From positions 1 to 11,647 of the forward strand of contig JBBABP010000038.1 of the NCBI GenBank assembly GCA_041657585.1: 11,647 nt of DNA. Reading direction: 5' to 3'. A model generated the notes under the pieces. The model ran no database searches and was not told where the DNA came from. It saw only the letters and a program-made list of their open reading frames with translations. The position numbers and the translations under genes are program-made. Below are positions 1-8,383 of the stretch, piece after piece. This DNA is from JBBABP01 sp041657585. Lineage in GTDB: Bacteria > Patescibacteriota > Gracilibacteria > Absconditabacterales > Absconditicoccaceae. Position 1 is the stretch's first letter; each line of letters begins with the position of its first letter.

Positions 1-1034
1 AAAGTAAACCATCATCAAAAAACATTTGAAGCTTCGGCTGGCTTATCTCAATTGTTTTTTATAGTTATAAGTAACTCTAATTTTGATCATTTTGCAACGG
101 CATTTCATCATCACAAAAGTCAAATAGAATCAACAATACTTAGATCTACTCATGGAATTATTTTTTGTTCTTTGCATTGAGAATATTTATAAGTTTGAAA
201 ATTCCCATTTATAGTGCCATCATAACACCATAATTTTGTACTAAATTTTTCGCACGTTTCTGGATAAGTAGTTCAAGTTACAGAATATCACATTACTTGA
301 TTTCAAGTTCAATGTTTAATTGTTCATCAATTTCGTTGGTCACAGCTTTTTGGAGCTAAAACTTCACATTTAGAATATTGATAAATTTGATACCATCAAT
401 TTATAACTCAATTTTCACAAGATAAATTTGTACTATATTTTTCGCATGTTTCGTTAAATGCAACTCAAGTAACGGAATATCAAATTATTGGATTTCAGTG
501 ATATATAATTCATCAACTTCGTTGTTTGCAATTTTGTGGTAATCAATCTTTGCATTGAGAATATTTATAAATTATATAATCTCCATTTATATTGCCATTA
601 AAACACGATAATTGCGTGCTAAATTGATTACATTTATTTGGCCAAATAGTTCAAGTCACTGAGTATCAAGTTGTCTGTATTCAAGCAAGTATTGTTCATC
701 AATTTCGTTTTTTGCAATCTTGTGATAATCAATCTTTACATGATTTGTATTTATATTTGTTAGCTATCATAGATCAATTTATTAATCAATTTATGCAAGA
801 CAATTTTCCGCTAAATTGGTCACATGTTGTGTTAGGAGTATAAACCAAATCCATAGAATATCAAATTACTGATTCTCAACTTTTTATAGTTTCTCATCGT
901 GGCAATTTACAATCTCAAGTCGCAGCATTTATTTTTCAAACAAAAAATATTCAAGCAAATAAAGTTAAAAACAAAATCGCTTTTAAGATATTTTTTTTAA
1001 AATATTTTTTAATTATTTTTCTCATATTTTTCAT
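1..1034 (-). CDS. Exported cysteine-rich repeat protein (C-terminus beyond left edge)
   Basis: Read with TGA=Gly, the frame is open from ATG at 1034 to the window edge (344 residues visible). Residues 1-37 form a signal peptide: a lysine-rich start, a hydrophobic core around 19-33, and likely cleavage near NAA at 36-38. Four repeats of 62-65 residues follow, beginning at Cys42, Cys107, Cys169 and Cys231. Each has four cysteines and the pattern C-x2-R-x-G ... GYS ... C-x3-(F/Y)S ... C-x-(N/D)G-x-ING ... Y-x-YxxC. From about residue 292 a new segment (DLSIVDSI, then LLITIKNNGDKPAEASNV) resembles the first strands of a CARDB/DUF11-type beta-sandwich. The protein is probably secreted or surface-anchored, its cysteines pairing as disulfides outside the cell. 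Comparable Cys-repeat proteins are familiar from Patescibacteria but their role is unknown. The start overlaps the end of the upstream membrane-protein gene, which suggests co-transcription. An alternative ATG lies at 1025. Confidence 0.85.
174..911 (-). repeat. Four tandem 62-65-residue Cys-rich coding repeats
   Basis: The units run 911-717, 716-531, 530-345 and 344-174, a period of about 186-195 bp. They are clearly homologous but diverged, so this is an old protein-level duplication. At aligned glycine positions the codon is GGC or TGA, and GGG, GGA or TGA, in different units, which directly shows that TGA is read as glycine. Confidence 0.85.
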
Positions 1035-2071
1035 TTTTTTGTAAAAATATTTTTTGTTCCGATATAAGTAGGATTTAAAATATCATTAAACACATAAAAC
1101 AAAAGTATTCTAATTTCTCTAGCTATTGGTAAATTAGGCAGATGATTCCATTTCACTAACATAAATAAATATCTCGATAAAATCAAAATCCATGGCAAAT
1201 AATTTATCCACACACTTCAATCAAAATTTCAAAAATAAAAATAAATTATCAATAATATAATTCAGATTCAATATTCTATTTTTATTTTTCATATTTCTTT
1301 GACATCATACAAATGCGAAAAGTCTTCTTTTTCTTTATCCCAAAAATAATTGATATTCAAATTTTCCGATTTTTTAAATTTATTTACTAAATATTTAAAT
1401 CAGAATACTAAACTTCATGTGATATATCATCGCAATTCTTCGGGATTTTTTTTGAAACATTTATTCAATTTATTCTCCAAATCTACTGACAAAAATTCCA
1501 TACCAGACATCAAAAGTCAAATTCTGATTATTATCAAAATTAGCATCACATCAATCAAAAAAACATTTCATATCAAGGCAATTAAAACAAAAAATCATCG
1601 AAATAAAATAGATTCTTTCAAATATCGATTTGGCTTATCAAAGTTATGAATTTTATACCACAAAAAAATATTATAAATCGGAATATAAAAAAGAAGAATA
1701 TTTTTTTTGTTTATATTCAATTCATATTTTTTAAATAAATTTCCATCATCTTGGAATATTTTAACATCAGCGAGAATGCAAATTATGCCAATTAACATCA
1801 ATAAAATCAAAATAATTATACTAATCCAATAAATTAAATTAAGCAAACCGCTATTTATTAAATAATTTGAAATTCATGATGTAATTGTAATTATCAAAAA
1901 TATTATTCCAATATATCATAGTTTGATATATCAGTTTACAAATTTTTTTTCTTCTTCATTGATTTCAACATTTCATTTATTCAACATATATTTTATCAAA
2001 GGAGAAAAAAACATTAGTGCGGCTAATGATAATTGTATTTTGTTGATTTTTTTTGCATTAATTTCTTCCAT
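1013..2071 (-). CDS. Multi-pass membrane protein of unknown function
   Basis: I do not recognise the family. With TGA=Gly this is one frame of 352 residues from ATG at 2071 to TAA at 1013-1015. Hydrophobic segments lie at about residues 12-30, 53-72, 79-101, 125-141, 159-188 (long, possibly two passes), 265-281 and 289-307. Polar stretches separate them: 31-50, 102-124 and a larger soluble block at roughly 189-262, rich in Lys, Glu and Asn. The C-terminal tail is basic (KKGKIGEK). It lies 112 bp behind virB4 on the same strand and overlaps the start of the Cys-repeat gene by 22 bp (13 bp from the alternative start). That context makes a membrane partner of the VirB4 ATPase or of the exported repeat protein possible, for example a VirB6/TrbL-like channel, but no sequence motif proves this. 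No Shine-Dalgarno sequence precedes the start. Confidence 0.75.
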
Positions 2072-2124
2072 CGTAATTTTAATAAATAAATATCAATTAC
2101 CAATATTCCAATTTTCTAATTTCG

Positions 2125-2171
2125 CCTCTCCATGCCTGCCCCGCACTTTTTGCTACGGGGAAATGGGGAGG
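2125..2171. repeat. GC-rich compound hairpin behind virB4
   Basis: The outer arms CCTCTCCAT (2125-2133) and ATGGGGAGG (2163-2171) pair with one mismatch. The inner arms are CCCCG (2139-2143) and CGGGG (2156-2160). It sits 13 bp behind the virB4 stop. No T-run follows on either strand, so it is not a textbook Rho-independent terminator. Its GC content contrasts sharply with the surroundings, and the CCTCCCCAT-type arm recurs at 5701-5709. Confidence 0.7.
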
Positions 2172-2183
2172 TTGGGTAGGGTC

Positions 2184-4229
2184 CTATTCTCTTCTCGTAA
2201 CATTAGTTGTCAAAAATAATTTTTCATCTGGTGATGCTAATATTTTTATTCCAACATGTTGATTTCAGGCGAATATCAATCATTCTCAAATTCCACATGA
2301 AACAAGTCTTCTTTGCTCTGCTTCAGAAAGTCACAATAATTCATTAAGTGATCTAATAGAAGTAGTTGATTGTTTCAAAAGTATTTGTAAAGCTGAATTT
2401 GATATTATCGGCTTTCAATATTTGCTTTTTGTGAAATCTTCAATGTCTTGAGATATTGTAGTTATTCATACTCAATATTTTCTAGCTCTTTTTACCAATC
2501 AATACAAAAATTCTGCAGACACTTCATTTTGTAACATTATCCATGCTTCATCACAAGCTATCAATCTTTGCTTTTTTTGTGATCTTACTTTTGTCCAAAT
2601 AAAATTTAAAACATTAAACATTGCAGGAGTTTTCAACGCATCTTCCAAATCTCTTATGCTAAACACAGTCATTTTATTATTAATATCTATGTTTGTATAA
2701 TTATTGAAAACTTTTCCAAAAGTTCAATTTACATATTTACTCAATCTCAAAGCTAATCTTTCTCCTCCATCCATTCATTGCAAAACATTCATCAAATCTC
2801 ACATCAAAGGAGATTGTTTTCATTCATAATTATCGTCATTTAAAGAAAATCATTTCAAAGCATAAGTATTTTGTAATGCTTTATCCATTACTGCATCTTC
2901 TTCAGGAGTACATTCTCATATTAAAGTTTTAAACATCCCAATCATAGTCATTATTTGGCTTCTAAGAAGATCTCATTTTCAATAATCAACATCTTCAATT
3001 TTTGGTGGTATATCAAAAGGATTCAAAAATTGTTGTGAATTAGTTGCAATATTTATGTAAGTTCATCATACTTTTTCACACAAAGCTTTATATTCATTTT
3101 CAGGATCGATAATTATTACATCAATTCAATTTATTAAATATCTCAAAGCTTCAAGCTTGACTGTGAATGATTTTCATGCTCATGATGTGGCTAAAATTAC
3201 GCTGTTCATGTTTGGTAATTTCATATCAAATCTATCAAAAATCACAAGTCATCCTGTATGCAAATTTATTCCATACAAAATTCAAGTATCACTTACCATA
3301 TCATTTGATATAAAAGGAAAACTTCATGCCAAAGAAGACGTCACACTGCTTCTTACAATTCAAAGTTCGTCAACGCAAATTGGCAATGATGAATTAAATC
3401 ATTCATCCATTCTTTGAATAGCATTTTTTATTTTGATTCAGTATCAAGCGATTTTTTGTTCAATTTTTTTTCATTCTTCTTTCAACTTATCTTCAGTTTC
3501 TTCATAAAGATTTATATAAAAAGAGCTTTCAAAATATCTTTCTTCACGTGTTGTTAATTTTTCTCTAATCATTTCTACATCTTTATATTGTTGTTCAATT
3601 TCTATGTCGATGGTAATTCATTTTTGAATTGCATCTTTGACTTCAGCTTTCAATTGAGTTGCCCTATTTTTTAACATTGATTGTATTGCACCATCATCTT
3701 CTGGATAGATAAACCAAGTAGCATCCCATTTTGCATGGAAAGACAATATATCTCTAGTTCGCAAAGCATCTATATATGATGGATAACTTTGTGCATAATA
3801 AGTTTTACCAAAAAGTCCTGAAACATTGTAGCGAATAGGTTTAAATTCCCAGTAAGAAGGAGCAATATGTGATTTATAGTCAGAAATTACTGAATTATAT
3901 TGGTTTTCAGTTTCCAAAATATACTTTCTCAATTTGCTTGTTAATTTTTTATCGTCATATTGATCATCAGGAAGTTCAAGCAAATACTTAATTTGATCTC
4001 TGAGTTCTTTGTCTTTTATAATTTCATTATCAGGAATTATTTCATCTTTCTTTTGCTCTCATTTTTTTTGCATCAAATTAGGAAACAAACCAGCCACAAT
4101 TTTATCAAAAAAAGAAAAATTAAATCAGAATTTTTTCTTTTCTGGAGCCACAAAAAATGGATATCAACCACTTGAAATATATGCTGTATAATTTGTGTCA
4201 TAAACTATATTCAAAACGCTGTCAGTCAT
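2184..4229 (-). CDS. virB4: VirB4/TraC-family type IV secretion ATPase
   Basis: This cytoplasmic AAA+-like ATPase family powers type IV secretion, conjugation or pilus-type machines at the inner membrane. With TGA=Gly the frame gives 681 residues, from ATG 4229 to TAG at 2184-2186; an in-frame TAA at 4245-4247 limits the start. The Walker A motif is at 348-354 (T-S-G-A-G-K-S, Lys353), and both of its glycines are TGA codons. VIIIDPE at 371-377 follows, and the Walker B/DEAW motif is at 560-563 (C-D-E-A-W). The C-terminal part carries the family signature RKYG...TTISQD, NSALQILLKQS, LNELLGLSEAEQ and EGLIFAGNQH. The N-terminal 340 residues are the less conserved VirB4 N-domain, with no obvious membrane segment. 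A promoter lies just upstream. No PrgI-like small gene, pilin or VirD4 is in the window, so whether this drives DNA uptake, pili or protein export cannot be said. Confidence 0.93.
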
Positions 4230-4262
4230 TGCTCAATAAATTGATTAAAAATATACATCTAA

Positions 4263-4291
4263 ATTATATTCAAAACAGCATAGTTTATCAA
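4263..4291 (-). promoter_or_regulatory. Sigma70-type promoter of virB4
   Basis: On the minus strand, -35 TTGATA (4291-4286), a 17-bp spacer, and a perfect -10 TATAAT (4268-4263). The expected transcription start near 4256 leaves a leader of about 27 nt before ATG 4229. It is the best promoter match found in the window. Confidence 0.7.
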
Positions 4292-4397
4292 AAACTAAGC
4301 ATTTTTTCTTCTTTTTAGGTTGACAAAAAACGGAAAAGTGATTTAGTCTTTAGTCGATGGTCGATAGAGCGTTGAAAAAAAGAAAACATAAACATTG

Positions 4398-4482
4398 TCA
4401 TTGCGAGAAGCTTCTTTGCGACGAAGCAATCTAATTTTAAATGTTTAAGATTGCTTTGCTACGGCGTGCAGGCTCGCAATCT
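4398..4482. repeat. Large imperfect inverted repeat (TCATTGCGAG type)
   Basis: The left arm (4398-4432) starts TCATTGCGAG and ends GAAGCAATCT. The right arm (4448-4482) starts AGATTGCTTTG and ends CTCGCAATCT. The arm ends are complementary over roughly 8-10 bp and the middles have diverged. A 15-bp AT-rich loop separates them. It lies 35 bp behind the priA-like stop, between that gene and the virB4 promoter. The rest of 4292-4516 is AT-rich, with the motif AGTCTTTAGTC (4345-4355) and TTTTAAT runs at 4481-4511, and has no supportable gene. It looks like a dispersed REP- or MITE-like palindrome and encodes no protein. Confidence 0.7.
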
Positions 4483-4516
4483 TTTAATATTTTAGTCTTT
4501 TAATTTTTTAATCTAA

Positions 4517-5566
4517 TTATATTATTGAATCCGCCATCCAATCTATTTTAAATCACTTATTTGCAAGATTTAATTTTGTATAAACTATATCCATGAAATT
4601 TCTCAGATTTTCTCATTTCAAAATTATGTTATATCTATATTTTCCAAACATTTTATAAATTAATGGGGGAGTTGAATAAATTTCCAACTCTTTCATCAAA
4701 TATTTTTCTTTGAGATATAATAATTCTTTATATAGTTTATCTACTTTTGTGAACAATGTTTCCTCAATCTCATTTTTATAAAGTATCACGCAAAGTTCGA
4801 CAAATGGTGGATATTTATTTTCTAATCTAAATTTATTATCAAAATCTGAAAATAAATTTCTATCCATTTTACAAGCACAACGAATGCTATATTGATCTGG
4901 ATCAAAACTTTGAACTATAAAATTTGCAGTGCTATGTTTTACAAATCACTCGTAAAGAAAATAGAAATTTTTCTCTGTAGCAGTATAATCAGGAATATTT
5001 AATCACAAATCTGCATTCAAATAAACAATCAAGTCCAATGGATAATTTTTTATAGGGGTTGTTAACAAAGAAGTTCAAATAACAATCTGACTATTTAAAT
5101 TCTCAAAAATTTTATTTATTTTATTCGGAGAATTGGCAGTTTCAGACTCTATTATGGATGATTCAATTTTAAACTTTTCTTTCAAAATTTCTGCTACTTT
5201 TTGAGTTCAGATTCCAAATTCTTTTATTTTATTTGATTTACATTCAGGGCAATTTTTTATAACTTCATATTGTGTTTTGCAAATATGGCAAAGTCAAATT
5301 GTATCTCAACTTGATATTTTATGATAACTTACACTTACAGAACATCTTTTACATTTAGGCATATAACCACAATCATGACAAATTATTCCATTTGAATAAC
5401 CCTTTTTGTTGACCAAAATTCAGATTTTTTTTCATTGTTCCAAATATTTTTCAATTCATTGCAAAGCTAATTGGGAAAAATGATAATCCAATTCTTTGGT
5501 CATATTTACAAGAAAAATATTTTTTTCTGTTCAATTTATTTGATGTTTAAATAGTTCGTAGTTCAT
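4517..5566 (-). CDS. priA: PriA-like primosomal protein N', half-length, without the ATPase half
   Basis: PriA restarts stalled replication forks as a 3'-5' helicase, usually about 700 residues; this frame has 349 (ATG 5566, TAA 4517-4519). It aligns with the C-terminal half only. The zinc-binding module is complete: Cys63, 66, 72, 75, 93, 96, 106 and 109 (patterns CHDC, CKRC, CHIC, CPEC). Then come GIGTQKV, VIGTSLL, VYLNADLGLNIPDYTATEK and the C-terminal domain with YPPF and GKYRYNIILKG. The Walker A half is absent: an in-frame TAA at 5585-5587 lies just upstream. Motif V (usually GTQM..KG) is degraded to GTSLLTT, and motif VI (Q-x-AGRAGR) is replaced by YEGFVKHSTANF. The frame is otherwise intact, so it looks like a maintained protein that is no longer a helicase. 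It may bind DNA or primosome partners. A separate gene for the ATPase half is not in the window. Confidence 0.85.
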
Positions 5567-5690
5567 AAAAATTTTAAATCAAAATTAAAAGCTTCGCAGA
5601 CTCACTTTTTGCCATTGCTGCAAAAAGTAAGCAAAAAAATCTAGTCAATTTTAGTATTCTATTGAATATAATTTATCAAGTTAAGTATAC

Positions 5691-5735
5691 TAACAAACCT
5701 CCTCCCCATAAAAATGGGGCCCAGTCGGTTTGTTA
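5691..5735. repeat. Nested hairpin with AACAAACC / GGTTTGTT arms
   Basis: The outer arms TAACAAACC (5691-5699) and GGTTTGTTA (5727-5735) pair perfectly over 9 bp. The inner arms CCCCAT (5704-5709) and ATGGGG (5714-5719) pair perfectly around a 4-nt AAAA loop. It lies between two divergent genes rather than behind a stop codon, so it is unlikely to be only a terminator. It could be a dispersed element or a structured leader of the priA-like transcript. Confidence 0.7.
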
Positions 5736-5809
5736 AGTTTAATATTAAATTGAATATTCAAATGACTATCTCATACAGTAAAATTGACGAATATAAATCT
5801 ATAAATTTT

Positions 5810-5837
5810 CAATTCCCAATTCCCAATTTCTAATTCC
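5810..5837. repeat. Four-unit heptamer array (CAATTCC type)
   Basis: Four back-to-back 7-mers: CAATTCC, CAATTCC, CAATTTC and TAATTCC. A related array is found at 7055-7083. The array is intergenic and non-coding, a microsatellite-like repeat. Confidence 0.8.
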
Positions 5838-5865
5838 TCTTTTTCTTATTATAATAAAATTGATT

Positions 5866-5894
5866 TTGACTGCAAAACAATTAAAGTAAATAAT
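5866..5894 (+). promoter_or_regulatory. Putative promoter of dus
   Basis: -35 TTGACT (5866-5871), a 17-bp spacer, and -10 AATAAT (5889-5894); each hexamer matches consensus at five of six bases. The predicted start near 5901 lies about 23 nt before ATG 5924. A perfect TATAAT at 5850-5855 has no good -35 partner and is the less likely choice. Confidence 0.5.
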
Positions 5895-5923
5895 CATAAA
5901 AAATTTAATTCACTAAATTCTCA

Positions 5924-6981
5924 ATGATACTTTGACTAGCTCCAATGGACTGATTTACTGATTGTGCTTTTCGCATCATAACGAAAGAAATTTTTGAAAA
6001 ATATAACACAAATTCTGATCATTCATTATTTTTGCGAACAGAATTTATGAGTGCAGATTGATATATTGCAAATCCGATTTGAGTTTGTAAACATCTTCTA
6101 TCCACCAAATTTGAAAAAAATTTAACACTTCAAATTCACTGATGAAATGAAAAAAATCTTATTAAGACTATCGTTGATGTACAAAAAAAATATTCAGATT
6201 TTTTTTCAACAATTGAATTAAATCTTTGATGTCCGGCTAATAACGTTATGAANNNNNNNNNNAGGATAAAAAAAATGCGCTTCAAATTATCAAAAACGTC
6301 AAATCAAATATTTCACTTCCTTTTGGCATCAAAACAAGAATTGGATTAGACCAAAAAGATAAAGACGAACAAAAAAATCTGATTTTACAAGCAAGCAAAT
6401 ATTGTGATATGATAAGTATTCATTGAAGAACAGTAAAGCAACAATATTGAGGAGAAGTGGATCGAGATTTTATCAAACAAATTAAATCTGAAATTGGAGA
6501 CGAATGTAAAATTATCTGAAACTGAGGAATCAAATCTTACGAACAAATTTTTTCTCAATCCATAGGTTTAGATTGAATAATGGTATGACAGAGTGCGATT
6601 TGAAATCCACGAATTTTCACAAATCATATGCCATCAATACAAGAAAAAAAAGAAATATTATTACAACATTTAGATTTGATGATAGCTCAAGATATTTATC
6701 GGCATTTAGAAAAAATTAGAATATGAAAAACCAAATCTGATAAAAAAATAACTATTCAAATGCCAAGCATACAAGATTTAAAAAATCTTATTAATCTTTT
6801 CAAAAAAAATATAAGTGATTATGATGAAATAATTTATAAAACATTGATAGAGTTTAGAAAACATCTTTTTTGTTATGTCAAAGGAATGTCTGATTCCAAA
6901 GTATTTAAATCTGACATTATTAACGCCAAAAATTATTCTCAATTAACAGAAAGTATAAATATTTTTTTTCAAATAGATTAA
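5924..6981 (+). CDS. dus: tRNA-dihydrouridine synthase (interrupted by assembly gap)
   Basis: This FMN enzyme reduces uridines in the tRNA D-loop. From ATG 5924 the protein starts MILGLAPMDGFTDCAFR, the FMN-binding start of the TIM barrel. It continues with RTEFMSADG, LTLQIHGGNE and ELNLGCPANNVM, where the GCP cysteine is the family's catalytic residue. After the N run come LPFGIKTRIG, ISIHGRTVKQQYGG, IIGNGGI and GIMVGQSAIGNPRIF, all in family order, then a helical C-terminal domain ending at TAA 6979-6981. The frame changes across 6253-6262, but that run is 10 Ns, so this is a gap artefact and not a frameshift. Comparison with the family suggests about 10-11 residues (GxGxxLL region) are missing there. 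Many conserved glycines are TGA codons. The gene is convergent with alr. Confidence 0.92.
6253..6262. other. Assembly gap (10 N) inside dus
   Basis: Ten Ns join two frames of the same gene. For the frame to be restored the true gap must be 2 modulo 3. Counting against the usual Dus spacing between GCPxxxV and the following helix suggests about 26 or 29 nt, so the 10 Ns are a placeholder and do not give the length. Confidence 0.85.
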
Positions 6982-6993
6982 TTTGTTTTGTCA

Positions 6994-7010
6994 CCCACGC
7001 AAATGCGGGG
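6994..7010. terminator. Possible bidirectional hairpin between convergent dus and alr
   Basis: CCC-a-CGCA pairs with TGCG-GGG (one bulged A, minimal loop), 12 bp behind the dus stop. No T-run of note follows on the plus strand and only TGACAAAAC follows on the minus strand, so terminator function is inferred mainly from position. The rest of 6982-7082 has no gene. Confidence 0.45.
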
Positions 7011-7054
7011 TTCGCAACCACAAGAATTTTCGAATAAATTACCACTTTCATTTT

Positions 7055-7083
7055 CCAATTTCCAATTTCCAATTCCAAGTTCC
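7055..7083. repeat. Second heptamer array (CCAATTT type) at the alr stop
   Basis: Units CCAATTT, CCAATTT, CCAATT and CCAAGTT, then CC. It runs directly into the alr stop codon and is the same kind of array as at 5810-5837. Confidence 0.7.
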
Positions 7084-8219
7084 TATATTATTTCTCTCCT
7101 AATAGATTTTTCAAGTTTAACCAAAATTTCATGAACAATTGTTCAACTTTGTTCAGCTAAATTTTTTATTGAATTTTTGGATTCAGGTTCCATGCTAACA
7201 ATTTCAATTTCATCATAAATTTTTGCTTCATTGTTTATTTCGCAATTACAAATATTCATACAAATAGCGCCAACTTGTTTAAAATATTGTTTGTTAAATT
7301 TAAAAAATATTTTTCAACTCAAATTTCTTCCAAGTCATTCTGCGTATCAAAAAGGGATAACTGCAATTTTTTCTTTTGTATTTGCTTTTCGTTCCATGTT
7401 ATAACTAATGCCTTCTCAAAAATTAATTTCATGTAATCAAATAATTCTTGAACTTATAGATAATGCTGGTTTTAATTTCATTAATATTTTAAAATCTTTG
7501 TCTTTTGTGTCCAAACAATTGTATCCATAAAGTCATATTCATGGTCTATAAGCATTAAAAAAATCATTATTTATTTTAATGATTCCAGCTGTATTGCCGA
7601 TATGTCTTCGTGTAGGAGTATGTCCATAATTTATAATTTCATAATACATTCTTTTGAAAATTTCAATTTGTTTTTCGATTCCATTATTTTCAATCTTATC
7701 ACCACTGTGCAAGTGTGACATTACACCAGTCACTTGAATTTTTTTTGCTAATTTTAATTCTTCCAAAAAATTAATCAGATTGTTTTCATCTATTCATTCT
7801 CTATTCATTCATGTATTCAAAAAAACGTGAATTCTGATTTTTTTATTTATTTTTATAAAATATTTTATTGTTTCAACGTTATAAACACAGAAAGTAACTT
7901 TTTTAAAATCAAAATTTTTATAATTTTCAGGCAAAGTTTCTCACAAAAGCAAAATTTGTTTTTTTGTCCATTTTTTTACAATTAAATATTCTGGATAACT
8001 ATCTACAATAATATATTCAGCATTGGTTTTATTCATTATTTTAGAAATTTCTTTCAATCAATGTCAGTATGCATTAGATTTTAATACAGGAAACAAATTT
8101 GCGTTTTCTTGTAGTGATTGCAAATAATAAAAATTATGTAAAATGTTTTTTTTATTTATGCGAATTACATTCATGGGTTTAATTCAATAACCAAAAATTT
8201 TTTTCAAAAAACATAACAT
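7083..8219 (-). CDS. alr: Alanine racemase
   Basis: This PLP enzyme interconverts L- and D-alanine, supplying D-Ala for peptidoglycan cross-links. With TGA=Gly the frame gives 378 residues, the normal family size, from ATG 8219 to TAG 7083-7085; an in-frame TAA lies just upstream, and Met16 is an alternative start. The PLP-lysine motif LFPVLKSNAYGHG has Lys47, and both motif glycines are TGA. Next come HVFLNTGMNREG, GVMSHLHSGD, RRHIGNTAG and YRPGIGLYG. The second catalytic base is in GEGISYN (Tyr273), followed by IPFGYAEGLGRNLSG. The usual CMD motif reads CMN here (Cys320, Asn322), a conservative change. The gene is divergent from the PAP2-like gene across 164 bp and convergent with dus. It implies that the cell makes or remodels its own peptidoglycan, in line with ftsQ nearby. 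Confidence 0.95.
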
Positions 8220-8307
8220 TAATTTTTAATTTATAAATATAAAATCATTCTTACAAAAATTATTGATTACAATAAAAAATACAATACTTAAATTCTATTC
8301 TTTATTG

Positions 8308-8335
8308 TTGAAAATTCAGATTAATTTATTATATT
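8308..8335 (+). promoter_or_regulatory. Weak putative promoter of the PAP2-like gene
   Basis: -35-like TTGAAA (8308-8313), a 16-bp spacer and -10-like TATATT (8330-8335), 48 bp before ATG 8384. In DNA this AT-rich, chance matches are common. No convincing promoter for the divergent alr could be picked in 8220-8383. Confidence 0.3.
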
Positions 8336-8383
8336 TCAATTGCTTACAAAAAAGCATTAATTTTTATCTTTTTAAAAGCAGTA

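Larger units (their letters stand above)
5567..5865. other. Intergenic region between divergent priA-like and dus genes
   Basis: No gene is supportable here on either strand with table 25. The stretch holds a short hairpin (ACTTTTTGC 5604-5612 with GCAAAAAGT 5620-5628), a nested hairpin (5691-5735) and a heptamer array (5810-5837), listed separately where substantial. TTGATA followed 17 bp later by a poor -10 (TACTAA) on the minus strand near 5650-5680 is the only weak promoter-like pair for the priA-like gene. Confidence 0.5.

Noticed and set aside
1350..1649. Plus-strand open frame of 99 codons
   Set aside because: It is antisense to the membrane-protein gene, whose table-25 frame is open for 352 codons. 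Its composition is low-complexity and it has no recognisable motif.
1031..1846. Two separate small membrane proteins (1031-1213 and 1595-1846)
   Set aside because: Both lie in the same frame and are joined by TGA glycine codons without any TAA or TAG, so they are parts of one gene, 1013-2071.
3157..3417. Plus-strand open frame antisense to virB4
   Set aside because: It lies opposite the Walker A region of VirB4, a strongly conserved coding sequence, so it is a shadow frame.
3960..4191. Two overlapping plus-strand frames near the virB4 start
   Set aside because: Both are antisense to the VirB4 N-terminus and show no family resemblance.
5924..6981. dus as a frameshifted pseudogene
   Set aside because: The frame change coincides exactly with the 10-N gap, and motifs on both sides are intact and in order.
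7001..7020. tRNA T-arm-like word GGTTCGCAACC
   Set aside because: No acceptor, D or anticodon arm can be drawn around it; it belongs to the hairpin-bearing spacer between dus and alr.
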